43,284 bases of DNA from Clostridiales bacterium (GCA_012837865.1 DUQJ01000206.1:1-43284), one strand, 5' to 3'. Counted from the first letter of the stretch, positions 1-9,685 are shown. The notes: generated by a model not told the origin, from the letters alone. Translations and numbers: made by a program.

Positions 1-2
1 GT

Positions 3-641
3 CAAACTAAGAAAATCGTAAAAGGAATGCTTACAGGACCTGTTACAATATTAAATTGGTCATTTCCAAGAGAAGATATTTCATTAAAAGAATCTGCCTA
101 CCAAATTGCTTTAGCAATTAGAGATGAGGTTTTAGATCTAGAAGCGAATGGTATCAAGATAATACAGATTGATGAGGCAGCTCTTCGCGAAAAGCTTCCA
201 TTAAGAAAAGAAGATTGGTATAATGAGTATTTAGATTGGGCAATTAACGCATTTAGACTTGTTCATAGTGGAGTAAAACCAGAGACGCAAATACATACAC
301 ATATGTGCTATAGTGAATTTAAAGACATTATAGATGAAATTGATAATATGGATGCAGATGTAATTTCTTTCGAGGCATCAAGAGCAGACCTAACATTATT
401 ACATTATATTAATGAGGTTAAATTTAAAACTAAAATTGGACCTGGAGTTTATGATATTCATTCTCCAAGAGTACCATCGACAGAGGAGATAGTTGATGTA
501 ATCCGTAAAATCTTAACAGAAATACCAAGAAATAAATTATGGATTAATCCTGACTGTGGTTTGAAAACAAGGGGTAATACAGAAACTATCGCTAGCTTAA
601 AGAACTTAGTAGCGGCTAGCAAAATAGTAAGGGGTGAATAA
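3..641 (+). CDS. metE: Cobalamin-independent methionine synthase (MetE), C-terminal part; 5' end lies outside the window
   Basis: Frame is open from base 3 ([25 protein letters not shown]); MetE C-terminal motifs [31 protein letters not shown]. Confidence 0.93.
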   Translation, partial: QTKKIVKGMLTGPVTILNWSFPREDISLKESAYQIALAIRDEVLDLEANGIKIIQIDEAALREKLPLRKEDWYNEYLDWAINAFRLVHSGVKPETQIHTHMCYSEFKDIIDEIDNMDADVISFEASRADLTLLHYINEVKFKTKIGPGVYDIHSPRVPSTEEIVDVIRKILTEIPRNKLWINPDCGLKTRGNTETIASLKNLVAASKIVRGE

Positions 642-647
642 ATTAAT

Positions 648-1499
648 TTGAAAAACCTATATAATAATAAAACAATTATTTCATTTGAAGTTTTCCCACC
701 AAAGAAAACAACATCCATAGAAAATATATATAATACTCTACATGAAATGAAAGATTTATCACCGGATTATATTAGTGTTACATTTGGTGCAGGGGGTAGT
801 AGTAATAATAATTTGACTGTTGATATAGCATCTAGGATAAAAAATAAATATAATATTGAGAGTGTAGCACATTTACCAGGTATGCATTTAACAAAAGAAG
901 ATGTCCTTAAACTTTTAGATGATTTTAAAGAACATAATATTAATAATATTCTTGCACTCAGGGGTGATCCTAATCCATTAGTAGAAGTAAAGAATGATTT
1001 TAAATATGCTAGTGATTTAGTTTCCTTTATCAAGGAAAATGGTGATTTTAATATAATTGCTGCTTGTTATCCAGAAAAACATATTGAGGCAAAGAGTATA
1101 GAAGAAGATATAGAAAATTTAAAAATAAAAGTTGATGCAGGAACAGATCAATTAATCACACAGCTATTTTTGGATAATAATGATTTCTATTCCTTTATAG
1201 ACAAAACAAACAAGGCAAATATTAAGGTACCAATTCAAGCGGGAATTATGCCAGTAACAAATAAAATTCAAACGGAACGAATGGTTTCAATGTGTGGAGC
1301 CAAGTTACCAACTAAATTTGTTAAAGTATTGGATAAATACGGTGATAATCCTCTTGCCATGAGAGATGCAGGAATTGCATATGCTATTGATCAAATAGTT
1401 GATTTAATTGCACAGGGTGTGGATGGGATACATTTATATACGATGAACAATGCATATATAGCGAAACAGATATATGGAGCAGTTATAAACATGCTGTAA
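648..1499 (+). CDS. metF: Methylenetetrahydrofolate reductase (TTG start)
   Basis: ISFEVFPPKKT, SVTFGAGGS, ALRGDPN, AACYPEKH; adjacent to metE. Confidence 0.93.
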   Translation: MKNLYNNKTIISFEVFPPKKTTSIENIYNTLHEMKDLSPDYISVTFGAGGSSNNNLTVDIASRIKNKYNIESVAHLPGMHLTKEDVLKLLDDFKEHNINNILALRGDPNPLVEVKNDFKYASDLVSFIKENGDFNIIAACYPEKHIEAKSIEEDIENLKIKVDAGTDQLITQLFLDNNDFYSFIDKTNKANIKVPIQAGIMPVTNKIQTERMVSMCGAKLPTKFVKVLDKYGDNPLAMRDAGIAYAIDQIVDLIAQGVDGIHLYTMNNAYIAKQIYGAVINML

Positions 1500-1503
1500 T
1501 TAT

Positions 1504-1558
1504 AAACACCTCTATATGGCTAAGTCTTTTAATCAAAAGCCGTACAGGGGTGTTTTGA
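1504..1558 (+). terminator. Rho-independent terminator after metF
   Basis: AAACACCTCT ... AGGGGTGTTTT inverted repeat with inner ATGGCT/AGCCGT pairing. Confidence 0.65.
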
Positions 1559-1619
1559 TATTAATTATGAATTATTAAAGAAGGGGTGAATATTAAAGAC
1601 TATTTATCTATAGTATATC

Positions 1620-1649
1620 TTGACATTTATCCTTAAATGGATATATGAT
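1620..1649 (+). promoter_or_regulatory. Sigma-A promoter for metY-like gene
   Basis: TTGACA (1620-1625), 18-nt spacer, TATGAT (1644-1649). Confidence 0.7.
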
Positions 1650-1680
1650 TATATTTACCATATTAATAGGAGGATTTTAT

Positions 1681-2955
1681 ATGAAGAAACATAAGATTGA
1701 AACAAAATGTGTACAAGAAGGTTATAATCCTAAAAACGGAGAAGCAAGAGTAATTCCAATTTATCAAAGTACAACCTTTAAATATGATTCAGCTGAACAT
1801 GTAGGGAAATTATTTGATCTACAAGAGAGCGGATTCTTTTATAGTAGATTATCAAACCCAACACTAGATAGTGTGGAGAAAAAAATAGCATCACTAGAAG
1901 GCGGTGTGGCAGCGATGCTAACATCTTCTGGACAAGCAGCAAGTTTAATAGCTGTTTTAAACATATGTAAAGCTGGTGATCATATAATATCTACAGCAGC
2001 GATTTATGGGGGAACTATTAATTTATTTGCTGTAACATTAAAAAAGTTTGGAATTGATGTTACATTCATTAACCCTGATTTAAGTATAGAAGAACTACAA
2101 AAAGAAATAAAAGAAAATACTAAACTTGTTTTTGCTGAAACAATTGCAAATCCTTCACTAATAATTACAGATTTAAGTAAAATGGCTGATTTTGCACATA
2201 AAAACAAGATTCCATTTATGGTTGATAATACATTTGCGACTCCTATTAACTGTAGACCTATAGAATATGGGGCAGACATTGTAATACATTCAACATCAAA
2301 ATATCTTGATGGACATGCGGTAGCTTTAGGTGGTGTAATAGTAGATAGTGGTAATTTTAATTGGGATAATGAGAAATTTCCTGAATTTAATGTACCTGAT
2401 GAATCGTATCATGGTATGGTTTATACAAGAGATTGTGGCAATGTGGCTTATATTACAAAAGCTAGAGTTCAATTAATGAGAGATTTAGGATCTACAATGT
2501 CACCACATAATGCATTTTTGTTAAATATTGGTATTGAAACATTACATTTAAGAATGGAAAGACATTGTAGTAATGCTCAAACTATAGCAGAATACTTAGA
2601 AAATCATGATAAGATATCTTGGGTTGACTATCCAGGTTTAAAATCTAATAAATATTATGAATTAGGCAAGAAATATATGCCTAATGGTTCATGTGGAGTT
2701 ATTTCCTTTGGAGTAAAAGGAAATAAAGAAGATGCAATGAAATTAATGGATAGCTTACAACTTGCAGCAATAGTTGTGCATGTTGCTGATGTAAGGACTG
2801 GTGTGCTTCACCCAGCAAGCTCAACACATAGACAATTAACAGATATTCAATTAGCTGAAGCGGGAATAAAGCCTGAACAAATCAGAATGTCCATAGGCAT
2901 AGAGAATGTAGATGATATAATCGCAGATTTAGAACAAGGTCTTAGACTGCTATAA
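1681..2955 (+). CDS. O-acetylhomoserine sulfhydrylase, Cys/Met metabolism PLP enzyme
   Basis: YQSTTFKYDS, SRLSNPT, HSTSKYLDGH, SSTHRQL. The ORF-track start at 1645 falls inside the promoter; ATG 1681 follows TAGGAGG. Confidence 0.92.
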   Translation: MKKHKIETKCVQEGYNPKNGEARVIPIYQSTTFKYDSAEHVGKLFDLQESGFFYSRLSNPTLDSVEKKIASLEGGVAAMLTSSGQAASLIAVLNICKAGDHIISTAAIYGGTINLFAVTLKKFGIDVTFINPDLSIEELQKEIKENTKLVFAETIANPSLIITDLSKMADFAHKNKIPFMVDNTFATPINCRPIEYGADIVIHSTSKYLDGHAVALGGVIVDSGNFNWDNEKFPEFNVPDESYHGMVYTRDCGNVAYITKARVQLMRDLGSTMSPHNAFLLNIGIETLHLRMERHCSNAQTIAEYLENHDKISWVDYPGLKSNKYYELGKKYMPNGSCGVISFGVKGNKEDAMKLMDSLQLAAIVVHVADVRTGVLHPASSTHRQLTDIQLAEAGIKPEQIRMSIGIENVDDIIADLEQGLRLL

Positions 2956-2980
2956 ATAAAACAAAGGATGGGTTGAAAAT

Positions 2981-3661
2981 ATGGAGTTATTATATAAAGG
3001 TAAAACAAAGGATGTATATGATATAGAAGATGGTATGTGCTTACTAAAGTTTAAGGATGATGTTACAGGAGAAAATGGAGTGTTTGATCCTGGCGCGAAT
3101 ACAGTTGGTTTAACAATGGATGGTGCTGGACAGGCGGGTCTTAGGCTTACAACATATTTCTTCGAAAGATTAAATGAATTAGGGATACCTACACATTTTG
3201 TTGAATCTGATATTAGTAAGAGTACTATGAAGGTTAAAAAAGCGACACCATTTGGTAAAGGTATTGAAGTTATTTGTAGATACAGAGCAGTAGGAAGTTT
3301 TACAAGAAGATATGGAATGTATGCTGAAGAAGGCCAAAAATTAGATGCCTTTGTTGAGATAACATTAAAAGATGACGATAGAAATGACCCACCGATTGAT
3401 GAGGAAGCCCTATCGATGTTAGGAATTTTAACAAAAGATGAGTATAAAGTACTTGTTGATTTAACAAAAAAAATATCAGGAATCATTAAAGATGAATTAG
3501 ATAAAAAAGGTCTTGAGTTATATGATATAAAGTTAGAATTTGGTCGAGTAGGCGAAGACAAGCATATTGCTCTTATTGATGAAATATCCGGTGGAAACAT
3601 GAGGGCTTACGATGGAAAGGTGAAAATTGATCCATTAGACTTGGTTGATATAATTTTATAA
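2981..3661 (+). CDS. purC: Phosphoribosylaminoimidazole-succinocarboxamide (SAICAR) synthase
   Basis: LLYKGKTKDVY, EVICRYRAVGSFTRRYG, IDEISGGNMRAYD. Confidence 0.95.
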   Translation: MELLYKGKTKDVYDIEDGMCLLKFKDDVTGENGVFDPGANTVGLTMDGAGQAGLRLTTYFFERLNELGIPTHFVESDISKSTMKVKKATPFGKGIEVICRYRAVGSFTRRYGMYAEEGQKLDAFVEITLKDDDRNDPPIDEEALSMLGILTKDEYKVLVDLTKKISGIIKDELDKKGLELYDIKLEFGRVGEDKHIALIDEISGGNMRAYDGKVKIDPLDLVDIIL

Positions 3662-3716
3662 AATTACTTTAATGAAGGCTGTAGAAATAAAAATGATATT
3701 ATAAATATTAATAAAT

Positions 3717-3723
3717 TGTCGAA
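3717..3723 (+). promoter_or_regulatory. Candidate Spo0A box (TGTCGAA)
   Basis: Exact TGTCGAA about 100 nt upstream of the small Spo0E-like ORF. Confidence 0.4.
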
Positions 3724-3820
3724 ATAACAAAGATTTACACGACCAAAACTTGTAATAAACTCTTTCTATATGGCAGGAACTATGATATATTGTTAATGCT
3801 TGAAGAAAGGGGACGAAATT

Positions 3821-4063
3821 ATGAAGAAGGATAAGCTGTTACAAATGGAAATAAACTATAAAAAGCTAATTAAATATAGAAAAAAACTAGATAAGATGTT
3901 GTCCAAGTCCAAGGATGTAATATTATCTGATGTAAATCTAGTTATTTATGATAGTAAAATTGATGAAATAACAATTAATTTAATTAATTTAAAAAAAGAA
4001 TTTGAAAAGAGTTACAATGAAAAAATTGTTTTTTACAAATCAAGGGTATACGAAAGGATATAA
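3821..4063 (+). CDS. Small helical protein, possibly Spo0E-like aspartyl-phosphate phosphatase
   Basis: ATG 3821 after GAAAGGGG. KYRKKLDKML...YDSKIDEITINL resembles the Spo0E pattern (LR..L......S..LD..I). Confidence 0.4.
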   Translation: MKKDKLLQMEINYKKLIKYRKKLDKMLSKSKDVILSDVNLVIYDSKIDEITINLINLKKEFEKSYNEKIVFYKSRVYERI

Positions 4064-4102
4064 TAAATCTAACATTAATACATAATAGAATGGAGATTAT
4101 TT

Positions 4103-5092
4103 ATGCAAAAAATAAGAATAGGAATTGTGGGATATGGAAATCTTGGTAAAGGTGCAGAACTAGGAATCATGCAAAATAAAGATATGGAATTAGTTGCTGT
4201 ATTCACTAGGAGAAATCCCGATTCTATTCAATTAAAGACAAATGATGCAAAAGTTTATAGTATTAATGAAATCACATTCATGACAAAAGAAATTGATGTA
4301 ATGCTATTATGTGGTGGCAGCTTAACTGATATTCCAGTTCAAGGGCCTGAGATAGCGGCTTTGTTTAATACTGTAGATGGATTTGATACACATAAGAAAA
4401 TACCAGATTATTATGCTACTATGGATGAAATAGCTAAGAAATCAAAAAAGGTTTCAATTATTGCAACAGGGTGGGATCCAGGAATGTTTTCTTTAAACAG
4501 ACTAATTGCAAACTCTATACTTCCAGAAGGAGATACATATACATTTTGGGGAGAAGGAATAAGCCAGGGTCACTCAGATGCCTTAAGAAGAGTGGAAGGT
4601 GTGCAAGATGGATTGCAATATACCATTCCGATATCAGAAGCAGTTGATGAAGTTAGAAGTGGTAAACGTCCTAAATTAAGTGTTAAGGATAGACATAAAA
4701 GAATTTGCTATGTTGTTCTAAAGGACGGTTATAGTGAAAAAAAGATTGAACAAGAAATAATCAATATGCCTAATTACTTTGCTGAATACGATACAAAGGT
4801 TGAATTTATAAGCCAAGAAGAACTAAATGAAAACCACAAAGGCTTACCTCACGGAGGTTATGTAATTAGAAGTGGAGTTACAGGTATAAATAATGAGCAT
4901 AATCAAATTATTGAATATAAAATCAAGCTTGATTCAAATCCAGAGTTTACGGCCAATATTTTATTAGCATATGTTAGAGCTGCATATCGCTTGAATAAAG
5001 AAGGACAAACAGGTGCAAAGACTTTATTTGATATAGCACCAGGATATCTATCAATACTATCACCAGAAGATTTAAGACGAAGTTTATTATAA
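4103..5092 (+). CDS. ddh: meso-diaminopimelate dehydrogenase
   Basis: IRIGIVGYGNLGKG, LVAVFTRR, ATGWDPGMFSLNR, GISQGHSDALRRVEGV. Confidence 0.94.
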   Translation: MQKIRIGIVGYGNLGKGAELGIMQNKDMELVAVFTRRNPDSIQLKTNDAKVYSINEITFMTKEIDVMLLCGGSLTDIPVQGPEIAALFNTVDGFDTHKKIPDYYATMDEIAKKSKKVSIIATGWDPGMFSLNRLIANSILPEGDTYTFWGEGISQGHSDALRRVEGVQDGLQYTIPISEAVDEVRSGKRPKLSVKDRHKRICYVVLKDGYSEKKIEQEIINMPNYFAEYDTKVEFISQEELNENHKGLPHGGYVIRSGVTGINNEHNQIIEYKIKLDSNPEFTANILLAYVRAAYRLNKEGQTGAKTLFDIAPGYLSILSPEDLRRSLL

Positions 5093-5093
5093 A

Positions 5094-5138
5094 AAGAACA
5101 GCTTTTTCGATTAGTAAATGGAAAAGGCTGTTTTCTTA
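5094..5138. terminator. Bidirectional terminator between ddh and the metallophosphoesterase
   Basis: AAGAACAGCTTTTTC ... GAAAAGGCTGTTTTCTT. Confidence 0.8.
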
Positions 5139-5140
5139 TT

Positions 5141-6055
5141 TTAAATATCCAAATTATTGTATTTATCAAAATTATAGTTTTCAATAAATTCTGGCCCTCT
5201 TACTATATCACGTTCAACTCTTAAAATACCATCAGAATCAGTTTTTATTCCCCACTCTACCATCATTATTAATCCATTAATAATTTCTATTACAGTAATA
5301 CCTTTTGCTCTAATACAACTGCCAGTATTAAAATAAGGTATTTCACCAGGCTTTGAGAATCTTGGTCTGTGGGTATGACCACATATTAAGATCTTCTTAT
5401 ATTTTTTTATCCAATCGAAATACTTTTTCTCTATTCGGTGTCTTTTAAATTGATTTTTAGCTGGACTTGAGGGGTTCTTAAACCCTATTACGTGCATGAA
5501 TCTCCAAAAGAACCTTAATAACAAATAAGAAATCATCCATAATTGATCATTAACTAAATCTCCTTGATGGCCATGCACTACTAAAATTTCAGTATTATTG
5601 TTGTTAAATTTTAAAACTAAAGCTTCATGTGCGATTATATCTTTAAACAATTCACGTCGTTCTACATGGTAATCATCATAGTAATAATAATAATTTTTTT
5701 CCAGATAATCTTTATTCCGTAAAAAGATATTATGATTACCATATATTAAAATAAATCTATCTTTATCATGAAACCTTTTTAAAGAACTAAAGACATCTTC
5801 ATGTGCTAGCCTTATGTGTTTGAAATTAGAATGCTCCATTAGTTCATCGCCATCTCCAGCTTCGACAAGATGAAATCCCGTTTCATAATAATAGTCTAAA
5901 GCATGTAAAAATATATTCTTGTTTTTTGTGAATTCATCAGCAATACTATCACTTCCTCTATGTGAATCGCTAAAAAACACATATCTTGAATCAGAATCTA
6001 AATATTTAATTTTTGCATTATTATAAGCATCTAGAAGCCTCTTGTTTGTGTGCAT
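5141..6055 (-). CDS. Calcineurin-like metallophosphoesterase
   Basis: FFSDSHRGSD, AGDGDEL, YGNHN, VVHGHQGD, ICGHTHRPRF. Confidence 0.9.
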   Translation of the reverse strand: MHTNKRLLDAYNNAKIKYLDSDSRYVFFSDSHRGSDSIADEFTKNKNIFLHALDYYYETGFHLVEAGDGDELMEHSNFKHIRLAHEDVFSSLKRFHDKDRFILIYGNHNIFLRNKDYLEKNYYYYYDDYHVERRELFKDIIAHEALVLKFNNNNTEILVVHGHQGDLVNDQLWMISYLLLRFFWRFMHVIGFKNPSSPAKNQFKRHRIEKKYFDWIKKYKKILICGHTHRPRFSKPGEIPYFNTGSCIRAKGITVIEIINGLIMMVEWGIKTDSDGILRVERDIVRGPEFIENYNFDKYNNLDI

Positions 6056-6267
6056 TTTATACCTCGTTTAATTTAATTTATATAGATGATATTATTATAC
6101 ATTAAAAAACAAGATTAATTCAAGTAAATAAAAAGTTTGAAAAATATAGCGTTTTTCTAGGGGTTTTTCCTAGTATTAGTTTTACTATAATCATAACATG
6201 TGGTATAATATTCTGCGTGATAATAAATCGCTATATGTAAGATATGAACTTAAGGGAGAAAGATATT

Positions 6268-7473
6268 ATGGAAAGACTTATAGGTACTATTTCAAGAGGA
6301 ATAAGAACCCCTATTATAAGCAAAGGTGACGATGTTGTTCAAATAGTTGTTGATAGTGTTCTAGCGGCAGCAGATAATGGGCAGTTTGCATTAAGGGATA
6401 GAGATGTTATAGGGATAACAGAAGCAGTCGTAGCTAGAGCGCAGGGTAATTATGCTAACTTTGAACAAATAGCAAAGGATATTAAGCTTAAATTTGGTGG
6501 GGAAGAAAAAAACACCCTAGGTGTTATTTTTCCTATTCTAAGTCGGAACCGTTTCTCAGTATGCCTTAAAGGAATTGCAAAAGGTGTTGATAAAATTGTG
6601 TTAATGTTAAGCTATCCGTCGGATGAAGTAGGTAATAATCTAATTGATTTAGATATGTTAGATGAAAAGAATGTAAATCCATGGACTGACATATTAACAG
6701 AATCGAAATATAGAGAATTATTTGGATATCCTGTTCATAGATTTACTGGAGTTGATTATATTGAATATTATAAAGGCATTATAGAGGCTGAAGGTTGTGA
6801 AGCTGAGATAATAATGGCAAATGATTGTCGTGCCATACTAGAATATACTAAAAATGTATTGTACTGTGATGTTCATACACGTAAGAGAACAGGTAGACTT
6901 CTAAAAGAAAATGGAGCTGAAAAACTATTTGGCTTAGATGAAATCATATCAGAGTCTGTTGATGGTAGTGGATTCAATAAAGATTATGGACTTCTTGGAA
7001 GCAATAAAGCAACAGATGATTCGGTGAAGTTATTTCCAAAGGATTGTCAAGAAGTTGTTGATAAAATCAACAAAGAATTATATAAAAGACTTGGTTTAAA
7101 TATAGAGGTTATGATTTATGGAGATGGGGCTTTTAAAGATCCAGTAGGCGGTATTTGGGAGCTTGCAGACCCTGTAGTATCTCCAGCTTATACTAAAGGT
7201 TTAGTAGGACAACCTAATGAAATTAAATTAAAATACTTGGCAGACAATGACTTTGCAGATTTAAAAGGCGAAGAATTAAAAAGTGCCATATCAGAGTATA
7301 TTAAAAATAAAGATGATGATTTAGTAGGCCAGAGAGTGTCTCAGGGAACTACACCACGTCAACTAACAGACTTGATTGGGTCATTATGTGACTTGACTTC
7401 AGGAAGTGGAGACAAAGGGACACCAGTTGTATTAATACAAGGTTATTTTGATAACTTTACAATAGGTAAATAA
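6268..7473 (+). CDS. Coenzyme F420-0:L-glutamate ligase (CofE)-like protein
   Basis: IGTISRGIRTPIISKGDD, ITEAVVARAQGNY, YGDGAFKDPVGGIWELADP. ATG 6268 has GGGAG upstream; the track start at 6244 is less likely. Confidence 0.72.
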   Translation: MERLIGTISRGIRTPIISKGDDVVQIVVDSVLAAADNGQFALRDRDVIGITEAVVARAQGNYANFEQIAKDIKLKFGGEEKNTLGVIFPILSRNRFSVCLKGIAKGVDKIVLMLSYPSDEVGNNLIDLDMLDEKNVNPWTDILTESKYRELFGYPVHRFTGVDYIEYYKGIIEAEGCEAEIIMANDCRAILEYTKNVLYCDVHTRKRTGRLLKENGAEKLFGLDEIISESVDGSGFNKDYGLLGSNKATDDSVKLFPKDCQEVVDKINKELYKRLGLNIEVMIYGDGAFKDPVGGIWELADPVVSPAYTKGLVGQPNEIKLKYLADNDFADLKGEELKSAISEYIKNKDDDLVGQRVSQGTTPRQLTDLIGSLCDLTSGSGDKGTPVVLIQGYFDNFTIGK

Positions 7474-7480
7474 ATATTTG

Positions 7481-7512
7481 AAAAAGATGTAGAAAATTTC
7501 TACATCTTTTTT
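7481..7512. terminator. Bidirectional terminator between convergent cofE-like gene and apbE
   Basis: AAAAAGATGTAGAAAATTTCTACATCTTTTTT. Confidence 0.85.
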
Positions 7513-8557
7513 ATTTATCAGATTTTATATATTCTTCAAATTTGCTACTATAGATTATACTTTTATCTTTTAATATCCATAATGCTTCTACATCTTTCAG
7601 ATTTTCAATAAAGTAAAAACCCTCTTCTAAATCCATATTAAAGATTGCTGTAGATAATGAATCAGCTAGTCCAGAATCTTTACATAGTATTGTTACTGCA
7701 GTAAAGTAATCAGAAGGCATAAGTGTTTTAGGATCAATTATATGGTGGTATTTGATACCACTAACAGTATAATACCTTTCATAATCGCCGCTTGATACTA
7801 AGGATAAATCATTAATAGATAATGTATGAAGTGTTGTATTGTTATCAGAGCCATTTGGATTTCTTATACCCACATTCCAAGTTTCTATATCATTTCCTTT
7901 ACCACCTAATGCTCTTATATTACCACCAACACTCAAAAGGAAATTGGAATATCCTTCACTTTCGGCTATAAGTGCAACTTGCTCTGTAGCATATCCTTTT
8001 GCAATTGCGCCTACGTCAAGAGACATTTCTTTATCTTCAAGATAAACAGTTGATTGCTCTATATCTATAATAACTTTATTGATATCTGTATGTTCATTTG
8101 CGGATATTAAAACTTCAAGGGGTGGGAGTTTAGACTCCAATGGGTTGTTTATGCCATCATCTCTATAATCATGCCAGATCTCAAGTACTGGGCCTAATGC
8201 AATGTTAACAGTACCATTTGTCAAGCTGTATATTTCTTTAGAATAAACAAGTAAATCAATAATTGCTTTATCAACCTTCACAGGTGAAATACCTGCATTA
8301 TCATTAATTGTCTTAATATTATTGATGCCATCATATTCATTATATTTATCATAGAGCTTATGATATTTTCCTAAATTATCATAAATTATTTGTGATAAAG
8401 CTTTAAAATCTTCCTTGGTATTAGCATATCCTGTAATTTCAGTAACTGTGTTAAATAGAGAAATAAAACTTGCATTAAACTTTTTCGGTTTAATATTACA
8501 AGCTGTTGTATTAATTGCAATTGACAAGATAAATACTATGAAGAACTTTTTTTTCAT
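7511..8557 (-). CDS. apbE: FAD:protein FMN transferase, lipoprotein
   Basis: Lipobox NTTAC, SLDVGAIAKGYATEQ, LLSVGGNIRALG, HHIIDPKT. Confidence 0.95.
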   Translation of the reverse strand: MKKKFFIVFILSIAINTTACNIKPKKFNASFISLFNTVTEITGYANTKEDFKALSQIIYDNLGKYHKLYDKYNEYDGINNIKTINDNAGISPVKVDKAIIDLLVYSKEIYSLTNGTVNIALGPVLEIWHDYRDDGINNPLESKLPPLEVLISANEHTDINKVIIDIEQSTVYLEDKEMSLDVGAIAKGYATEQVALIAESEGYSNFLLSVGGNIRALGGKGNDIETWNVGIRNPNGSDNNTTLHTLSINDLSLVSSGDYERYYTVSGIKYHHIIDPKTLMPSDYFTAVTILCKDSGLADSLSTAIFNMDLEEGFYFIENLKDVEALWILKDKSIIYSSKFEEYIKSDK

Positions 8558-8578
8558 TAAATCATCTCCTAATAAAAA

Positions 8579-8607
8579 TTAAGGGTGTTCTAATTGAACA
8601 CCCTTAA
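8579..8607 (-). terminator. Terminator-like hairpin between the duplicated lipoprotein gene and apbE
   Basis: Perfect 12-bp stem TTAAGGGTGTTC/GAACACCCTTAA with 5-nt loop, followed on the minus strand by TTTTTATT. Confidence 0.8.
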
Positions 8608-8635
8608 CATTAATAACTTTTCAGAAAATTTCAAT

Positions 8636-9637
8636 TTATTTAGCTGCGCTTGCACCAGCTTTTGATATAGTTGTTAAGAAATCACCAATTGTAATTGTTA
8701 CTGAACTTGCTAAGTCAGAAGCAACACCATCTACTAAAGTAATGCCAGTAACCTCACTAACAGTTTTACCTTTGATATAGTCACTAAAAGATTTGGATTG
8801 TTCAAACCACTCTTTACCAATTGGAGAAGCTTTCTTCATATTATAATCATTTCCAAGCTCTAATTTAGTTTTGAATCCGCCAACTAAATCAGAAGTAATT
8901 TCGCCAGCAGCATTAAATGTAACATTTGTTTGGGAAGCATCGATGATACTACTTGTAATCTTATTGTTTTTATCAAGAGTAATAGCGCTGTATGTTGTAT
9001 AAGCTTGTGCAACCCCATCTTCTTCACCAGCATCTTTAGAACTAGAACCAAGTGTTGAGATTATACCTAATCCTACTTTGTCTTTAGCTGACGCACCCAG
9101 TTCTTCAGCATTTGCAGCTGCTTTAACAACAACATCAAGCATATCGCCTATAGCCATTGTTACTGAACTTTCTAAATCTTTTTCAGCAGGGTATCCATCG
9201 TCTAATTTGATGCCTTTTACTTCATCAATTGATTTTCCAATAACATAAGCCTCTAACGCATTTGCTTGCTCATACCACTCTTTACCAATAGGGGAAGCAC
9301 CCTTCATATTATAAGCATCCTTTAATTCGTGTTTAGATACAAATTGCTTTGATAAATCTGTTAATATTGCTCCATCTGCAGTGAAATTGATTTTTGTTTG
9401 AACTACATCAATTACACAATCTTTAATGATTCCTTTAGAATCAATTAAAACTACTGCAGCAGTTGAATCTGCTTGAGCTAGGCCATCGTCCTCGCCAGCA
9501 CTTTTTGAACCGTGGTCTGCTGATGTGATTACAGCAAAACCTGTTTTAGCATTTTTTTTAGCTCCACATCCTGTAAATAAAGACATTGTTAGTGCTAAAA
9601 CAAATACTAAGGCTAAAGTTTTCTTTAAGTTATTCAT
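8636..9637 (-). CDS. Secreted lipoprotein with two tandem FMN-binding-like domains
   Basis: Lipobox LFTGC; two ~145-aa repeats sharing AGE(D/E)DG(L/V)AQA, YNMK(G/K)ASPIGKEW(Y/F)EQ, SSVT(M/I)xIGD; divided from apbE only by a hairpin. Confidence 0.75.
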   Translation of the reverse strand: MNNLKKTLALVFVLALTMSLFTGCGAKKNAKTGFAVITSADHGSKSAGEDDGLAQADSTAAVVLIDSKGIIKDCVIDVVQTKINFTADGAILTDLSKQFVSKHELKDAYNMKGASPIGKEWYEQANALEAYVIGKSIDEVKGIKLDDGYPAEKDLESSVTMAIGDMLDVVVKAAANAEELGASAKDKVGLGIISTLGSSSKDAGEEDGVAQAYTTYSAITLDKNNKITSSIIDASQTNVTFNAAGEITSDLVGGFKTKLELGNDYNMKKASPIGKEWFEQSKSFSDYIKGKTVSEVTGITLVDGVASDLASSVTITIGDFLTTISKAGASAAK

Positions 9638-9685
9638 ATTATTATCCTCCTAATTACATTAAAATCTTAATTAAATTACTTTTAG

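Noticed and set aside
1500-1680. Possible SAM or T-box riboswitch before metY-like gene
   Set aside because: The promoter lies only about 30 nt before the start codon, leaving no room for a riboswitch, and no SAM-I core sequence was seen.
2955-3016. Direct repeat AAAACAAAGGATG before and inside purC
   Set aside because: Short, AT-rich, overlaps start of coding sequence (KTKDVY); most likely chance.
2950-3600. 216-aa minus-strand ORF
   Set aside because: Fully antisense to purC; no recognisable domain.
3765-3800. Possible sigma-54 promoter (TGGCAGGAACTATGAT...)
   Set aside because: Has the -24 GG but no GC at the needed -12 spacing.
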